Shown here: positions 1-5,571 of the stretch, piece by piece
How the letters are laid out: the number at the start of each line of letters is the position of its first letter
How positions within the stretch are numbered: position 1 is the stretch's first letter
Assembly (NCBI GenBank): GCA_020050695.1
Contig: JAGVKI010000164.1
Coordinates: forward strand, 1 to 6,490
Direction of reading: 5' to 3'
Length of the DNA: 6,490 bases
Source of the DNA: Alphaproteobacteria bacterium
Lineage (GTDB): Bacteria > Pseudomonadota > Alphaproteobacteria > Rickettsiales > SXRF01
Translations under genes and position numbers: made by a program
The notes under the pieces: model-generated
Seen by the model: only the letters and a program-made list of their open reading frames with translations
The model's database searches: none
What the model was told of the DNA's origin: nothing

Positions 1-639
1 ATGAAGATCAGCTGGGTCAATAACCGCCTTATCGAGCGCGGCATTGAGGTGATTACGGAAAAAGATCATTTCATCCACGTATCCGGCCATCCGGCGCGCG
101 AGGAACTCAAGCGCATGTATAAGATGGTGCGCCCGCGCATTGCGGTGCCAACCCACGGCGAGCCGCGCCATTTACATGAACATGCCCGCCTTGCTAAGGA
201 ATTGGGTGTGAAAGAAACCGTGCTTGCCTCTAACGGCGCTGTGGTCTGGCTGGCCGAAGGTGAAGCAAGCGTGATTGGCAAGGTACAGTCAGGTTATATT
301 GCCGTTGATGGTGTTTCGCTTATCTCCACCGACGGTGATGTGATCCGCACACGCCGCAAGCTGCGTGACGATGGCGCGCTGTTTGTCAGTGTGGTGCTGG
401 GTAAAAACGGTGACCTTGCCTATCCCGTGCAGATCGTTGGGCCGGGCATTTTAGATGCCAGGGAAGATGCCGAACTGCTTGAGGAATGCGTGGCGGAAGT
501 GTCCTATGCCGTTGAAAACGGTACGCAGCGTGCGTCAGACAATCAGGTGAAAGAACAGGTGCGCCTGATGCTGCGTAAGATGTTCAAGAAATCGCTGGAT
601 AAAAAGCCGGTGATTGAAGTGCTGGTAGCGCGCGTTTAA
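1..639 (+). CDS. rnj: Ribonuclease J, C-terminal part (5' end outside window)
   Basis: RNase J is a cytoplasmic metallo-beta-lactamase/beta-CASP nuclease with 5'-3' exonuclease and endonuclease activity in mRNA decay and rRNA maturation. The 212 visible residues begin in the late beta-CASP region. HVSGH (residues 26-30) and PTHGE (50-54) are the conserved histidine motifs of the family; the His of THGE is expected to bind catalytic metal. The HVSGHPAREEL...RPRIAVPTHGEPRHLHEHA stretch is strongly RNase J-like. Residues from about 76 to 212 form the linker and C-terminal domain, ending in the typical KKPVIEVLVARV-type tail. The ATG at base 1 is almost certainly an internal Met following the usual PGNE segment: the family is about 550 aa, so more than half the protein lies upstream. 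The stop is TAA, only 14 nt from the stop of the convergent gene at 654. Family assignment is firm; the true start is not visible. Confidence 0.95.
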   Translation: MKISWVNNRLIERGIEVITEKDHFIHVSGHPAREELKRMYKMVRPRIAVPTHGEPRHLHEHARLAKELGVKETVLASNGAVVWLAEGEASVIGKVQSGYIAVDGVSLISTDGDVIRTRRKLRDDGALFVSVVLGKNGDLAYPVQIVGPGILDAREDAELLEECVAEVSYAVENGTQRASDNQVKEQVRLMLRKMFKKSLDKKPVIEVLVARV

Positions 640-653
640 ATCACGCTAATGTC

Positions 654-1100
654 TTAGTGAATGGTCTGTCCCTGCGGGGCAACGGCTTTTGCTGCCTGTT
701 CCTGGGCATGACGGTCGCGCCATTTGGTGGTCTCGGTGCCCTGGCCTTGTTCTTGCTCCAGCTGGCGGCCAACGGACACGCCCTGCGCATAAGCAATTTT
801 TGCAACATTCATCATATCACCAGCGCTAGGCTGAGCGGTTTCACGGCTGGTAACTACGCCGGTTACCGTTCCCGACAATGCACCGACAATGGACATAGGA
901 ATTGCTAGCAGTTCAGCGCCGACAATGGCGCCAAAGGCAATGGCAGCAAGACCAAAACCGCCTGTAGCAACTGCAAAGCCCGCGCCAAGCACGGCGCCCA
1001 TAACCGCGCCTACGCCAGCGCCTGCAAGTGCACCTTTAAATGTGCCTGCAATACCGCTGAGGGTGGAACGAAAAAATGAAGGTTTGCTTTCTTCAGCCAT
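654..1100 (-). CDS. Glycine-zipper membrane protein of unknown function (148 aa)
   Basis: I do not recognise a named family. Residues 16-84 are a Gly/Ala-rich hydrophobic region without charge except Lys22 and Glu63. It opens with glycines at exact four-residue spacing (G23, G27, G31, G35, G39), a glycine zipper that packs transmembrane helices tightly. It is long enough for two to three membrane segments. A TVTG motif (78-81) closes the region. The tail (85-148) is hydrophilic and Gln-rich, with TETTKWRDR at 122-130 and a C-terminal TIH. No signal peptide or catalytic motif is seen. The ATG at 1100 is preceded by AGGA with a 6-nt spacer, which supports the start. It is the last gene of the minus-strand cluster, 39 nt after the 155-aa gene and convergent with rnj. 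Paralogy with the three neighbouring genes is inferred from shared plan and motifs. Membrane location is likely; function unknown. Confidence 0.75.
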   Translation of the reverse strand: MAEESKPSFFRSTLSGIAGTFKGALAGAGVGAVMGAVLGAGFAVATGGFGLAAIAFGAIVGAELLAIPMSIVGALSGTVTGVVTSRETAQPSAGDMMNVAKIAYAQGVSVGRQLEQEQGQGTETTKWRDRHAQEQAAKAVAPQGQTIH

Positions 1101-1139
1101 AATGTATCCTGATACCGTCTTTATATATTAAACGTATTA

Positions 1140-1607
1140 TTAAAATCCTGGGGCAGTACGTTGCCCGTTAGTTTGCTGCTGCGGCAGACCGCGCTGGGTA
1201 GCCACCACAGGGCTTGTCATGCCTGAACTCTGCTGGCGCTGCTGACCGCGCACACGTGGCGAAACTTCTACTCCGCGCCGTTGCCATTCCATTTCCGCGC
1301 TGCGCTGTTCATTTGCGGAACTTACACCTTTATAAGCGCCGATAGCGCCAGTTACCGTGCTGCTAAGCACAATGGTACCTATGGATTTCATTGCCAGCGC
1401 GCCCACATCAAGACTGCCGCCGGGCATAATGCCTGCTATGTCAAAACCGGTAAGTGCTGTGATTGCCATAGACCCGCCCATCATCAGGCCAGTGTAAAGC
1501 AGGCCGGACGGAATATAGTCCACAGCAGACTTTATAAAACCCTTCACTCCGACTTTGATTTTCTCAAACATGCTCAGCGGCTTCAGTTCATTGGGGTCCT
1601 GGCTCAT
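1140..1607 (-). CDS. Small Gly-rich membrane protein of unknown function (155 aa)
   Basis: Unrecognised protein with the same plan as its neighbours. A polar N-terminus with an amphipathic FEKIKVGVKGFIKS segment (14-27) leads into a hydrophobic, Gly/Met-rich region (31-92) that could hold two membrane helices around a PGGSLD turn (62-67). TVTG at 84-87 matches the same motif in the 148-aa protein. The tail (93-155) is basic and very rich in Gln, Arg and Ser and looks disordered. It contains EMEWQRR (105-111), similar to EMQRR in the 208-aa protein. The ATG at 1607 lies 3 nt after the stop of the upstream gene. Its ribosome-binding site (GGTGGGAT, about 7 nt before the ATG) overlaps the last codons of that gene, so the two are probably co-transcribed and translationally coupled. 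No signal peptide or enzyme motif is visible. Function unknown. Confidence 0.72.
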   Translation of the reverse strand: MSQDPNELKPLSMFEKIKVGVKGFIKSAVDYIPSGLLYTGLMMGGSMAITALTGFDIAGIMPGGSLDVGALAMKSIGTIVLSSTVTGAIGAYKGVSSANEQRSAEMEWQRRGVEVSPRVRGQQRQQSSGMTSPVVATQRGLPQQQTNGQRTAPGF

Positions 1608-1610
1608 GGC

Positions 1611-2237
1611 TTATCCCACCTTCCGCTCAGTGGCAGCCAGTTCATTGCGACGCTGCATTTCGCGCGCGACAAAGCTAGCCTCACATGCTTGTTCAGGTTT
1701 TGTCTCTGTGGTTGCAGCTGTTGCAGCCTGCGTTGTTTCTTTTTCAGGAGCGGCTGCCAGCGCAGGGCTTACCGATTTTTCACGGCTTTCCTGATATTGT
1801 TTTGCGAGCGTTTTTGCCTCTTCTACCTTCATTTCAGGTGGATGGCGGTGGCCTTCAACGATAGTGCCAACAATGCCGCCAGTGGCCATTGCTACAGCGC
1901 CGCCGAGGCTGAACAGTGACATAATGCCTTCACCGATACCAAACATGATGCCCTGGCCAATGGTAGCATTGGTCATAATGCCGCCTGCACCCGCAATCGC
2001 AAGCGTACCGCCGCTTGCGGCCAGAGCGCCTCCGACAGCAGCTACCGCTACGATTGTAAGTGCCATGACAAGAAGGCCTTTACCAAAACCACTATTGCTA
2101 AAAAAGCTTGTGGCAGAACGGGCAGTGTAACCGCCAGCAGAACGTAAGGCCTCATCATATTTGGCCTGTACGTAATCGCCAGGACCGTTGTCACGACCTT
2201 CCAGGCGTTCGCCGCTAGCTGTATGTGTTGTTACCAT
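1611..2237 (-). CDS. Gly/Ala-rich membrane protein of unknown function (208 aa)
   Basis: Unrecognised. Residues 1-50 are polar and end in an aromatic segment (ATSFFSNSGFGKG, 42-54). Residues 54-128 are hydrophobic and rich in Gly/Ala, with repeated GG pairs and small-residue spacing, enough for three membrane segments. They end in ATGGIVG (118-124), comparable to the VTG motif of the sister proteins. The tail (129-208) starts with a charged, possibly helical stretch (EMKVEEAKTLAKQYQESREK, 135-154). A low-complexity Ala/Thr/Glu region follows (158-185), then ASFVAREMQRRNE (187-199). One Cys (185) lies in the tail. The ATG at 2237 has AAGAG 4 nt upstream, a slightly tight but usable ribosome-binding site. 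It is first in a likely three-gene transcript with the 155-aa and 148-aa genes. The 159-nt upstream spacer holds dyads and a weak promoter candidate. Function unknown; a membrane-associated role is inferred. Confidence 0.73.
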   Translation of the reverse strand: MVTTHTASGERLEGRDNGPGDYVQAKYDEALRSAGGYTARSATSFFSNSGFGKGLLVMALTIVAVAAVGGALAASGGTLAIAGAGGIMTNATIGQGIMFGIGEGIMSLFSLGGAVAMATGGIVGTIVEGHRHPPEMKVEEAKTLAKQYQESREKSVSPALAAAPEKETTQAATAATTETKPEQACEASFVAREMQRRNELAATERKVG

Positions 2238-2252
2238 GCCACTCTTAATTTC

Positions 2253-2268
2253 TGCGGAAAATCCCGCA
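2253..2268 (-). promoter_or_regulatory. Short hairpin in the leader of the 208-aa gene
   Basis: TGCGG and CCGCA form a 5-bp inverted repeat around a 6-nt loop. The element lies 16 nt upstream of the ATG at 2237 and just downstream of the candidate -10 box. It could be a leader hairpin or a small operator. Chance occurrence is possible at this length. Confidence 0.22.
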
Positions 2269-2271
2269 AAT

Positions 2272-2299
2272 GTTATAGTTTTACCTACTTATACTTTAA
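2272..2299 (-). promoter_or_regulatory. Weak promoter candidate for the 208/155/148-aa genes
   Basis: Read on the minus strand, TATAAC (2277-2272) is a good -10 match. TTAAAG (2299-2294) is a poor -35 (three of six consensus bases) at 16-nt spacing. Transcription would start near 2265, leaving a leader of about 28 nt. The region is AT-rich compared with flanking genes, and an activator-like dyad is centred about 61 bp upstream of the predicted start. That position could compensate for a weak -35. Inference only. Confidence 0.25.
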
Positions 2300-2314
2300 C
2301 ACAGGCGGGGTGTT

Positions 2315-2337
2315 TGTAATGTTAATATTTCATTACA
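2315..2337. promoter_or_regulatory. Operator-like dyad TGTAATG-N9-CATTACA
   Basis: A perfect 7-bp inverted repeat: TGTAATG at 2315-2321 and CATTACA at 2331-2337. The 9-bp AT-only centre contains the palindrome AATATT at 2324-2329, nearly concentric with the outer arms. It lies in the spacer between the 334-aa and 208-aa genes, 77 bp upstream of the latter's ATG. Size and symmetry fit a site for a dimeric helix-turn-helix regulator. I do not recognise it as a known consensus. The half-site TGTAATG occurs again at 3420-3426 upstream of the 334-aa gene. Confidence 0.45.
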
Positions 2338-2351
2338 TAGGGTAAAGCACC

Positions 2352-2373
2352 AACCATATGAATTATATGGTTT
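2352..2373. repeat. AT-rich inverted repeat after the 334-aa gene
   Basis: AACCATAT (2352-2359) and ATATGGTT (2365-2372) form a perfect 8-bp stem with loop GAATT. It begins about 24 nt past the stop codon of the 334-aa gene. On the minus strand no T-run follows, so it is not a standard intrinsic terminator for that gene. On the plus strand TTTT follows the stem, but no plus-strand gene precedes it. It could be a 3' end-stabilising hairpin or a second protein-binding dyad next to the one at 2315-2337. Confidence 0.35.
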
Positions 2374-2396
2374 TAGTAATAGCTGTCATAATTGGA

Positions 2397-3401
2397 TTAG
2401 TGGCTTATGGCCTTGGTATGGTCCATGGTAAGCAGCGCCTGACGGGCAGAGGCCACCACTTTATCGCGGTGATAGGTCTCAGATGCAGGGTACTCCACCT
2501 GGCTTTGCTGCTTGGTTTCCTGCGCTGGCATGGCAACCACTTCAGGTGATTTCTCAGTAGTCTGAACGGCCTGTTGCACGGGTGCGGGTGCAGGGGCTTC
2601 AATAATTTGTTCTGAAGCCTTGGATTTACTCACAATGCCACGGAACATCAGGTCCGTCTTATCGAAAACGCTGCGAAACATGTCGCGGTTCACGCCAAAG
2701 CTAGCGCCAAACAGGCCCATGCTGAGCGCTGATGCGGCATATACACCCACGGTTGAAAGCACACCGCCTTCACCGGCAGCGCCAAGCAGGCCGAGCACAT
2801 GACCGGCAACACCGCCGCTTGCCAAGAGAAGCCCAGCTGCTGCACCTATGGCCAGGCCGATAAGCGCTACTTTCCAGAATACCAGTGGCGGCCTTTGTGC
2901 GCTCTGGTGGTCATCGCAATGGGTGGTTTTATAATCCAGGTCGGTGGCTGCAGCCTTATCAGCGGCGGCCTGCGCGTCGGCAGGGATGGGCTCGCCCGTA
3001 ATAGTGGATTGCAGCTTGTCGATTTTATTTTCCAGCTTGGCCAGCTTTACGTCATTGCGGCGCTCTGCTGTTTCAAGACCCGCAGCCACAGCGCCTGTAA
3101 CGCGGCCTACATCGGCGAATTCATGTGCGCCGTACAGCATACCGGCAGCGGTAAAGCCGCTTACCGTCATGGCGAGAGCGCCAGTAGTCAGAAGCGCGCC
3201 ACCTACGAATGGAATGGCAATGGCCGCAGCCACACCCACAGCAGCACCCATGGCCGCGCCGATAACGACGCCGCCCAGTTTACCCTTAACGCTGCCTTTA
3301 TAAGACTCCCACCACGAGTCGTGGTAATAGGGGCCTTCATCCGTTTCTGGATGACCAAGGCGCTGGGCATGCTGGATCTCGAGTTGTTCTGTAGTATCCA
3401 T
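2397..3401 (-). CDS. Two-block Gly-zipper membrane protein of unknown function (334 aa)
   Basis: Unrecognised; the largest member of the cluster. The order is: polar N-terminus (1-29), aromatic/basic SWWESYKGSVKGK (29-41), hydrophobic Gly/Ala block 1 (42-109) closing in RVTGAV (100-105), and a charged heptad-like segment (110-134, ERRNDVKLAKLENKIDKLQ) likely to be a coiled coil. An Ala/Asp linker (140-170) with one Cys (162) follows. Hydrophobic block 2 (173-237) comes next, then a long tail (238-334) with a Pro/Ala/Gln region (269-302) and SETYHRDK (307-314). VVIGAAMGAAVGVA in block 1 resembles ALIGLAIGAAAGLL in block 2, which suggests internal duplication of the module found singly in the three downstream genes. 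The ATG at 3401 has only a weak, distant GGA upstream, but no better in-frame start exists before residue 51. It is divergent from mce and first in the minus-strand cluster. Function unknown. Confidence 0.75.
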   Translation of the reverse strand: MDTTEQLEIQHAQRLGHPETDEGPYYHDSWWESYKGSVKGKLGGVVIGAAMGAAVGVAAAIAIPFVGGALLTTGALAMTVSGFTAAGMLYGAHEFADVGRVTGAVAAGLETAERRNDVKLAKLENKIDKLQSTITGEPIPADAQAAADKAAATDLDYKTTHCDDHQSAQRPPLVFWKVALIGLAIGAAAGLLLASGGVAGHVLGLLGAAGEGGVLSTVGVYAASALSMGLFGASFGVNRDMFRSVFDKTDLMFRGIVSKSKASEQIIEAPAPAPVQQAVQTTEKSPEVVAMPAQETKQQSQVEYPASETYHRDKVVASARQALLTMDHTKAISH

Positions 3402-3470
3402 TGACGCGTTTTATCCGTCTGTAATGCGTGGCACAAACAATAACCTAGTTTGATATTACTGTATTTTAGG

Positions 3471-3498
3471 GCTATAAAAAGTGAAGCTTTTATGACAA
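3471..3498 (-). promoter_or_regulatory. Probable promoter of the 334-aa gene
   Basis: On the minus strand TTGTCA (3498-3493, five of six -35 bases) is followed after 16 nt by TATAGC (3476-3471, four of six -10 bases). Predicted transcription starts near 3464, giving a leader of about 60 nt. The spacer itself holds an imperfect dyad, AAAAG-tgaag-CTTTT (3477-3491), that could overlap a regulator site. Position and direction suit the divergent gene at 3401. Confidence 0.42.
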
Positions 3499-3500
3499 GT

Positions 3501-3518
3501 AAGCCGGACTTATGGCTT
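3501..3518. repeat. Short inverted repeat upstream of mce
   Basis: AAGCC (3501-3505) and GGCTT (3514-3518) form a 5-bp stem with an 8-nt loop, followed on the plus strand by CTTTTATATATAAAA. It resembles a weak intrinsic terminator on the plus strand, yet no plus-strand gene precedes it here. It may be a regulatory dyad between the divergent promoters, or chance. Confidence 0.2.
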
Positions 3519-3549
3519 CTTTTATATATAAAACAAAGGGATATAAAAT

Positions 3550-3954
3550 ATGATCGGACGCCTTAACCATGTTGCCATTGCCGTGCCTGATTTAGAGGCC
3601 GCAACCGCCATTTACCGTGATACGCTGGGCGCGCAGGTGTCTGCCCCTCAGCCGGTGCCTGAACATGGGGTAACAGTGGTGTTTGTGAATCTGCCCAATA
3701 CCAAGATCGAACTGCTGCATCCGCTGGGCGAAAAGTCACCGATTGCCGGGTTTTTAGAGAAAAACGCCTCTGGCGGCATCCATCATATTTGCTATGAAGT
3801 GACCGATATTCTTGCTGCCCGCGACCAGCTGGTAAAGCAGGGGGCGCGCGTGCTTGGCGATGGCACCCCTAAAATTGGTGCGCATGGCAAGCCGGTATTG
3901 TTCCTGCATCCTAAGGATTTCTGCGGCACACTGGTTGAAATTGAGCAGGTTTGA
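3550..3954 (+). CDS. mce: Methylmalonyl-CoA epimerase
   Basis: Interconverts (2S)- and (2R)-methylmalonyl-CoA in the cytoplasm, linking propionyl-CoA carboxylase to methylmalonyl-CoA mutase and so to succinyl-CoA. The 134-aa product is a vicinal-oxygen-chelate fold protein of normal length with two beta-alpha-beta-beta-beta modules: LNHVAIAVPDLEAATAIYRDTLGA (5-28) opens the first and GGIHHICYEVTDI (75-87) the second. Expected metal ligands and catalytic acids by family pattern are His7, His79 and Glu130, with Glu54 (KIELLHP) in the active-site strand. GKPVLFLHPKDFCGTLVEIEQV (113-134) is the characteristic C-terminal signature. The ATG at 3550 has AAGGGA 8 nt upstream, a strong ribosome-binding site. 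The next gene starts 2 nt after its stop. In many relatives mce follows rnj directly. Here it is separated from rnj by the minus-strand cluster and must use its own promoter, probably within the AT-rich 3520-3545 stretch. Confidence 0.95.
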   Translation: MIGRLNHVAIAVPDLEAATAIYRDTLGAQVSAPQPVPEHGVTVVFVNLPNTKIELLHPLGEKSPIAGFLEKNASGGIHHICYEVTDILAARDQLVKQGARVLGDGTPKIGAHGKPVLFLHPKDFCGTLVEIEQV

Positions 3955-3956
3955 CC

Positions 3957-4193
3957 ATGTCCATTAGTCTTGCCATATTCACTTTTGTGAATGCCTGGTG
4001 GATCTCCATGTTTATTGCATTGCCGTTTGGCCGTGTCGAAGGCCAGCAGCCTGACGTGGCCTATAAAGCCTCACCTGCACGCTTTAACTGGAAAAAAAGC
4101 GTAGTTATAGCAACGGTTCTGGCGCTAGTTATAACGGCTTTACTGGCGGGGCTTATCAATAGCGGGATATTGCCTATGGATACGCTCTCGTAA
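3957..4193 (+). CDS. DUF1467 family small membrane protein
   Basis: A 78-aa protein with two hydrophobic helices (about 3-24 and 48-71) joined by a polar loop containing PFGRVEGQQPDV and YKASPARFNWKK. This fits the DUF1467 family, small inner-membrane proteins of unknown function commonly encoded between mce and proS in Alphaproteobacteria. The Leu-Pro-Phe/Leu-Arg segment after the first helix and the basic residues just before the second are typical. I chose the ATG at 3957 over the TTG at 3951. The ATG leaves a 2-nt gap after mce and has GAGCAGG about 7 nt upstream, whereas the TTG overlaps the mce stop and has no properly spaced site. Tight spacing implies co-transcription and probably translational coupling with mce. 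No function can be given. Confidence 0.85.
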   Translation: MSISLAIFTFVNAWWISMFIALPFGRVEGQQPDVAYKASPARFNWKKSVVIATVLALVITALLAGLINSGILPMDTLS

Positions 4194-4197
4194 CCGG

Positions 4198-4226
4198 TTG
4201 ACGTAACCGCAGGGCATAGTAGTAAT
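4198..4226 (+). promoter_or_regulatory. proS: Candidate proS promoter
   Basis: TTGACG (4198-4203, five of six -35 bases) is followed after 17 nt by AGTAAT (4221-4226, four of six -10 bases). Transcription would start near 4233 with a leader of about 30 nt to the ATG at 4263. The -35 overlaps a perfect 8-bp palindrome AACCGGTT (4192-4199), and CGGTT-gacgt-AACCG (4195-4209) can also form a hairpin. proS may be transcribed both from here and by readthrough from mce. Confidence 0.4.
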
Positions 4227-4262
4227 CAATACCCTTAACATCTATTCCCATTGAGTTCGTTC

Positions 4263-5549
4263 ATGCGTCTTAGCCAATATTTCCTTCCTTTGCTCAAAGA
4301 AACGCCTTCTGAAGCGCAGATCGTGTCGCACCGCTACATGCTGCGCGCAGGCATGATCAAGCAGCAGGCGGCAGGTATCTATAGCTGGCTGCCACTGGGG
4401 CTTCGCGCGCTCGACAATGTTGAAAAAATTGTAGCCGATGAACTTGAAAAAGCAGGCTGTGTGCGCGTGCTTATGCCAACGCTTCAGCCTACGGAACTAT
4501 GGAAAGAATCAGGCCGCTATGACGCGCTGGGCAAGGAAATGCTGCGCTTTAAAGACCGCGCTGACCGCGAACTGCTCTACAGCCCGACCTGCGAGGAAAT
4601 GATCATCGATATTTTCCGCTCTTACGTAAAAAGCTATAAGGCATTGCCGCTCAATCTCTACCAGATCAACTGGAAATTCCGCGATGAAGTGCGTCCACGT
4701 TTTGGCGTGATGCGTGGCCGCGAATTCCTTATGAAAGACGGTTATTCCTTCCACACCACGCTTGATGATGCCAAGCGCGAATACTCCAAAATGTATGACG
4801 TGTACCATAATATCTTCAAGCGTCTTGGCCTTACGGCAATCGCAGTGAGCGCTGATTCCGGCGCTATTGGCGGTAACCTGAGCCATGAATTCCAGGTGCT
4901 GGCGGAAACCGGCGAAAGCCAGGTATATTACGACCAGCGCTTTGACGACATCCGTGATGGTAAGCTCTCCTTAAGCGGCGAAGAAATGCGCGGTCTGTAT
5001 GCGGCGGCAGATGAACTGCACGTGCCGGAGAAATGCCCGATTCCAAAAGAAAACCTGCGCGAGGCACGCGGCATTGAAGTGGGGCATATTTTCCTGCTGG
5101 GCCGCAAATATACCGATGCCATGGGCATTGATGTAACCGGCCCGGAAGGCGCGGTGCGCGTTGAAATGGGCACATACGGTATAGGGGTATCACGTCTGGT
5201 GGCGGCTATTATCGAAGCCAGCCATGACGACAATGGCATTATATGGCCGGAATCGGTCGCTCCGTTCCGCGTAGGGCTTATAAACCTGCGCCCTGGCGAT
5301 GTGAACTGCGAAGAGGCATGTAATCTTATCTATAACACGCTCACCGCTAAAGAGGTGCCGATTCTGTATGACGATACCGACGAGCGCCCAGGCGGCAAAT
5401 TCGCCTCCATGGATTTAATTGGTACGCCCTGGCAGATTATTGTCGGCCCTAAAGGCCTTGAGCGTAACGTGGTAGAACTCAAGTCACGCAAAACCGGTGA
5501 AAAACAAGAAGTCTCAGTAGAAAGCGCCCTCGCTAAATTATTGGGATAA
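4263..5549 (+). CDS. proS: Prolyl-tRNA synthetase, short form without editing insertion
   Basis: Cytoplasmic class II aminoacyl-tRNA synthetase that charges tRNA-Pro with proline using ATP. The 428-aa product opens with [13 protein letters not shown] and [23 protein letters not shown] (25-47), the class II entry. It has TCEE (109-112), motif 2 as [17 protein letters not shown] (139-155), and motif 3 as [10 protein letters not shown] (303-312). The anticodon-binding domain spans about 333-428 and includes [18 protein letters not shown]. Only about 147 residues separate motifs 2 and 3, so the roughly 180-residue INS editing domain of E. coli-type enzymes is absent. This is normal for Alphaproteobacteria, where mischarged Ala-tRNA-Pro is thought to be cleared by a separate trans-editing protein. 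The ATG at 4263 is preferred because relatives start with MRLS and a GAG lies 7 nt upstream. An in-frame TTG at 4251 would add four residues without a ribosome-binding site. lolC starts 22 nt downstream. Confidence 0.96.
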   Translation: MRLSQYFLPLLKETPSEAQIVSHRYMLRAGMIKQQAAGIYSWLPLGLRALDNVEKIVADELEKAGCVRVLMPTLQPTELWKESGRYDALGKEMLRFKDRADRELLYSPTCEEMIIDIFRSYVKSYKALPLNLYQINWKFRDEVRPRFGVMRGREFLMKDGYSFHTTLDDAKREYSKMYDVYHNIFKRLGLTAIAVSADSGAIGGNLSHEFQVLAETGESQVYYDQRFDDIRDGKLSLSGEEMRGLYAAADELHVPEKCPIPKENLREARGIEVGHIFLLGRKYTDAMGIDVTGPEGAVRVEMGTYGIGVSRLVAAIIEASHDDNGIIWPESVAPFRVGLINLRPGDVNCEEACNLIYNTLTAKEVPILYDDTDERPGGKFASMDLIGTPWQIIVGPKGLERNVVELKSRKTGEKQEVSVESALAKLLG

Positions 5550-5571
5550 ACAGGACAGGAAGCAAGGCGTC

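Noticed and set aside
632..646. GCGT-ttaaatc-ACGC as a terminator for rnj or the 148-aa gene
   Set aside because: Only a 4-bp stem with no T-run on either strand, and it overlaps the rnj stop codon.
1101..1139. Separate promoter for the 148-aa gene in the AT-rich 39-nt gap
   Set aside because: TATATA-like sequence is present but no matching -35 at proper spacing was found; readthrough from the upstream gene is simpler.
1281..1919. Long plus-strand reading frame (212 aa) across the 155- and 208-aa genes
   Set aside because: It runs antisense to two genes with good starts and coherent membrane-protein sequences. Its own translation is Cys/His/Phe-rich and incoherent, and it spans the junction of the two genes.
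889..2130. Plus-strand Ala/Pro/Met-rich frames opposite the cluster (889-1131, 1864-2130; similarly 2944-3303)
   Set aside because: Gly/Ala codons (GGC, GCC) read in reverse give Ala/Pro-rich frames automatically. No ribosome-binding site or domain supports them.
654..3401. Insertion-sequence or transposon ends flanking the cluster
   Set aside because: No transposase, terminal inverted repeats or matching short duplications were seen at about 640 and about 3400-3550, so the mode of arrival cannot be stated.
2799..3404. Plus-strand reading frame of 201 aa opposite the 334-aa gene
   Set aside because: Its product has no recognisable domain and looks like a shadow of a Gly/Ala-rich gene. The minus frame has the clear hydrophobic/coiled-coil architecture.
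4509..5239. Minus-strand frames inside proS
   Set aside because: They lie wholly within a well-conserved gene and encode no recognisable protein.
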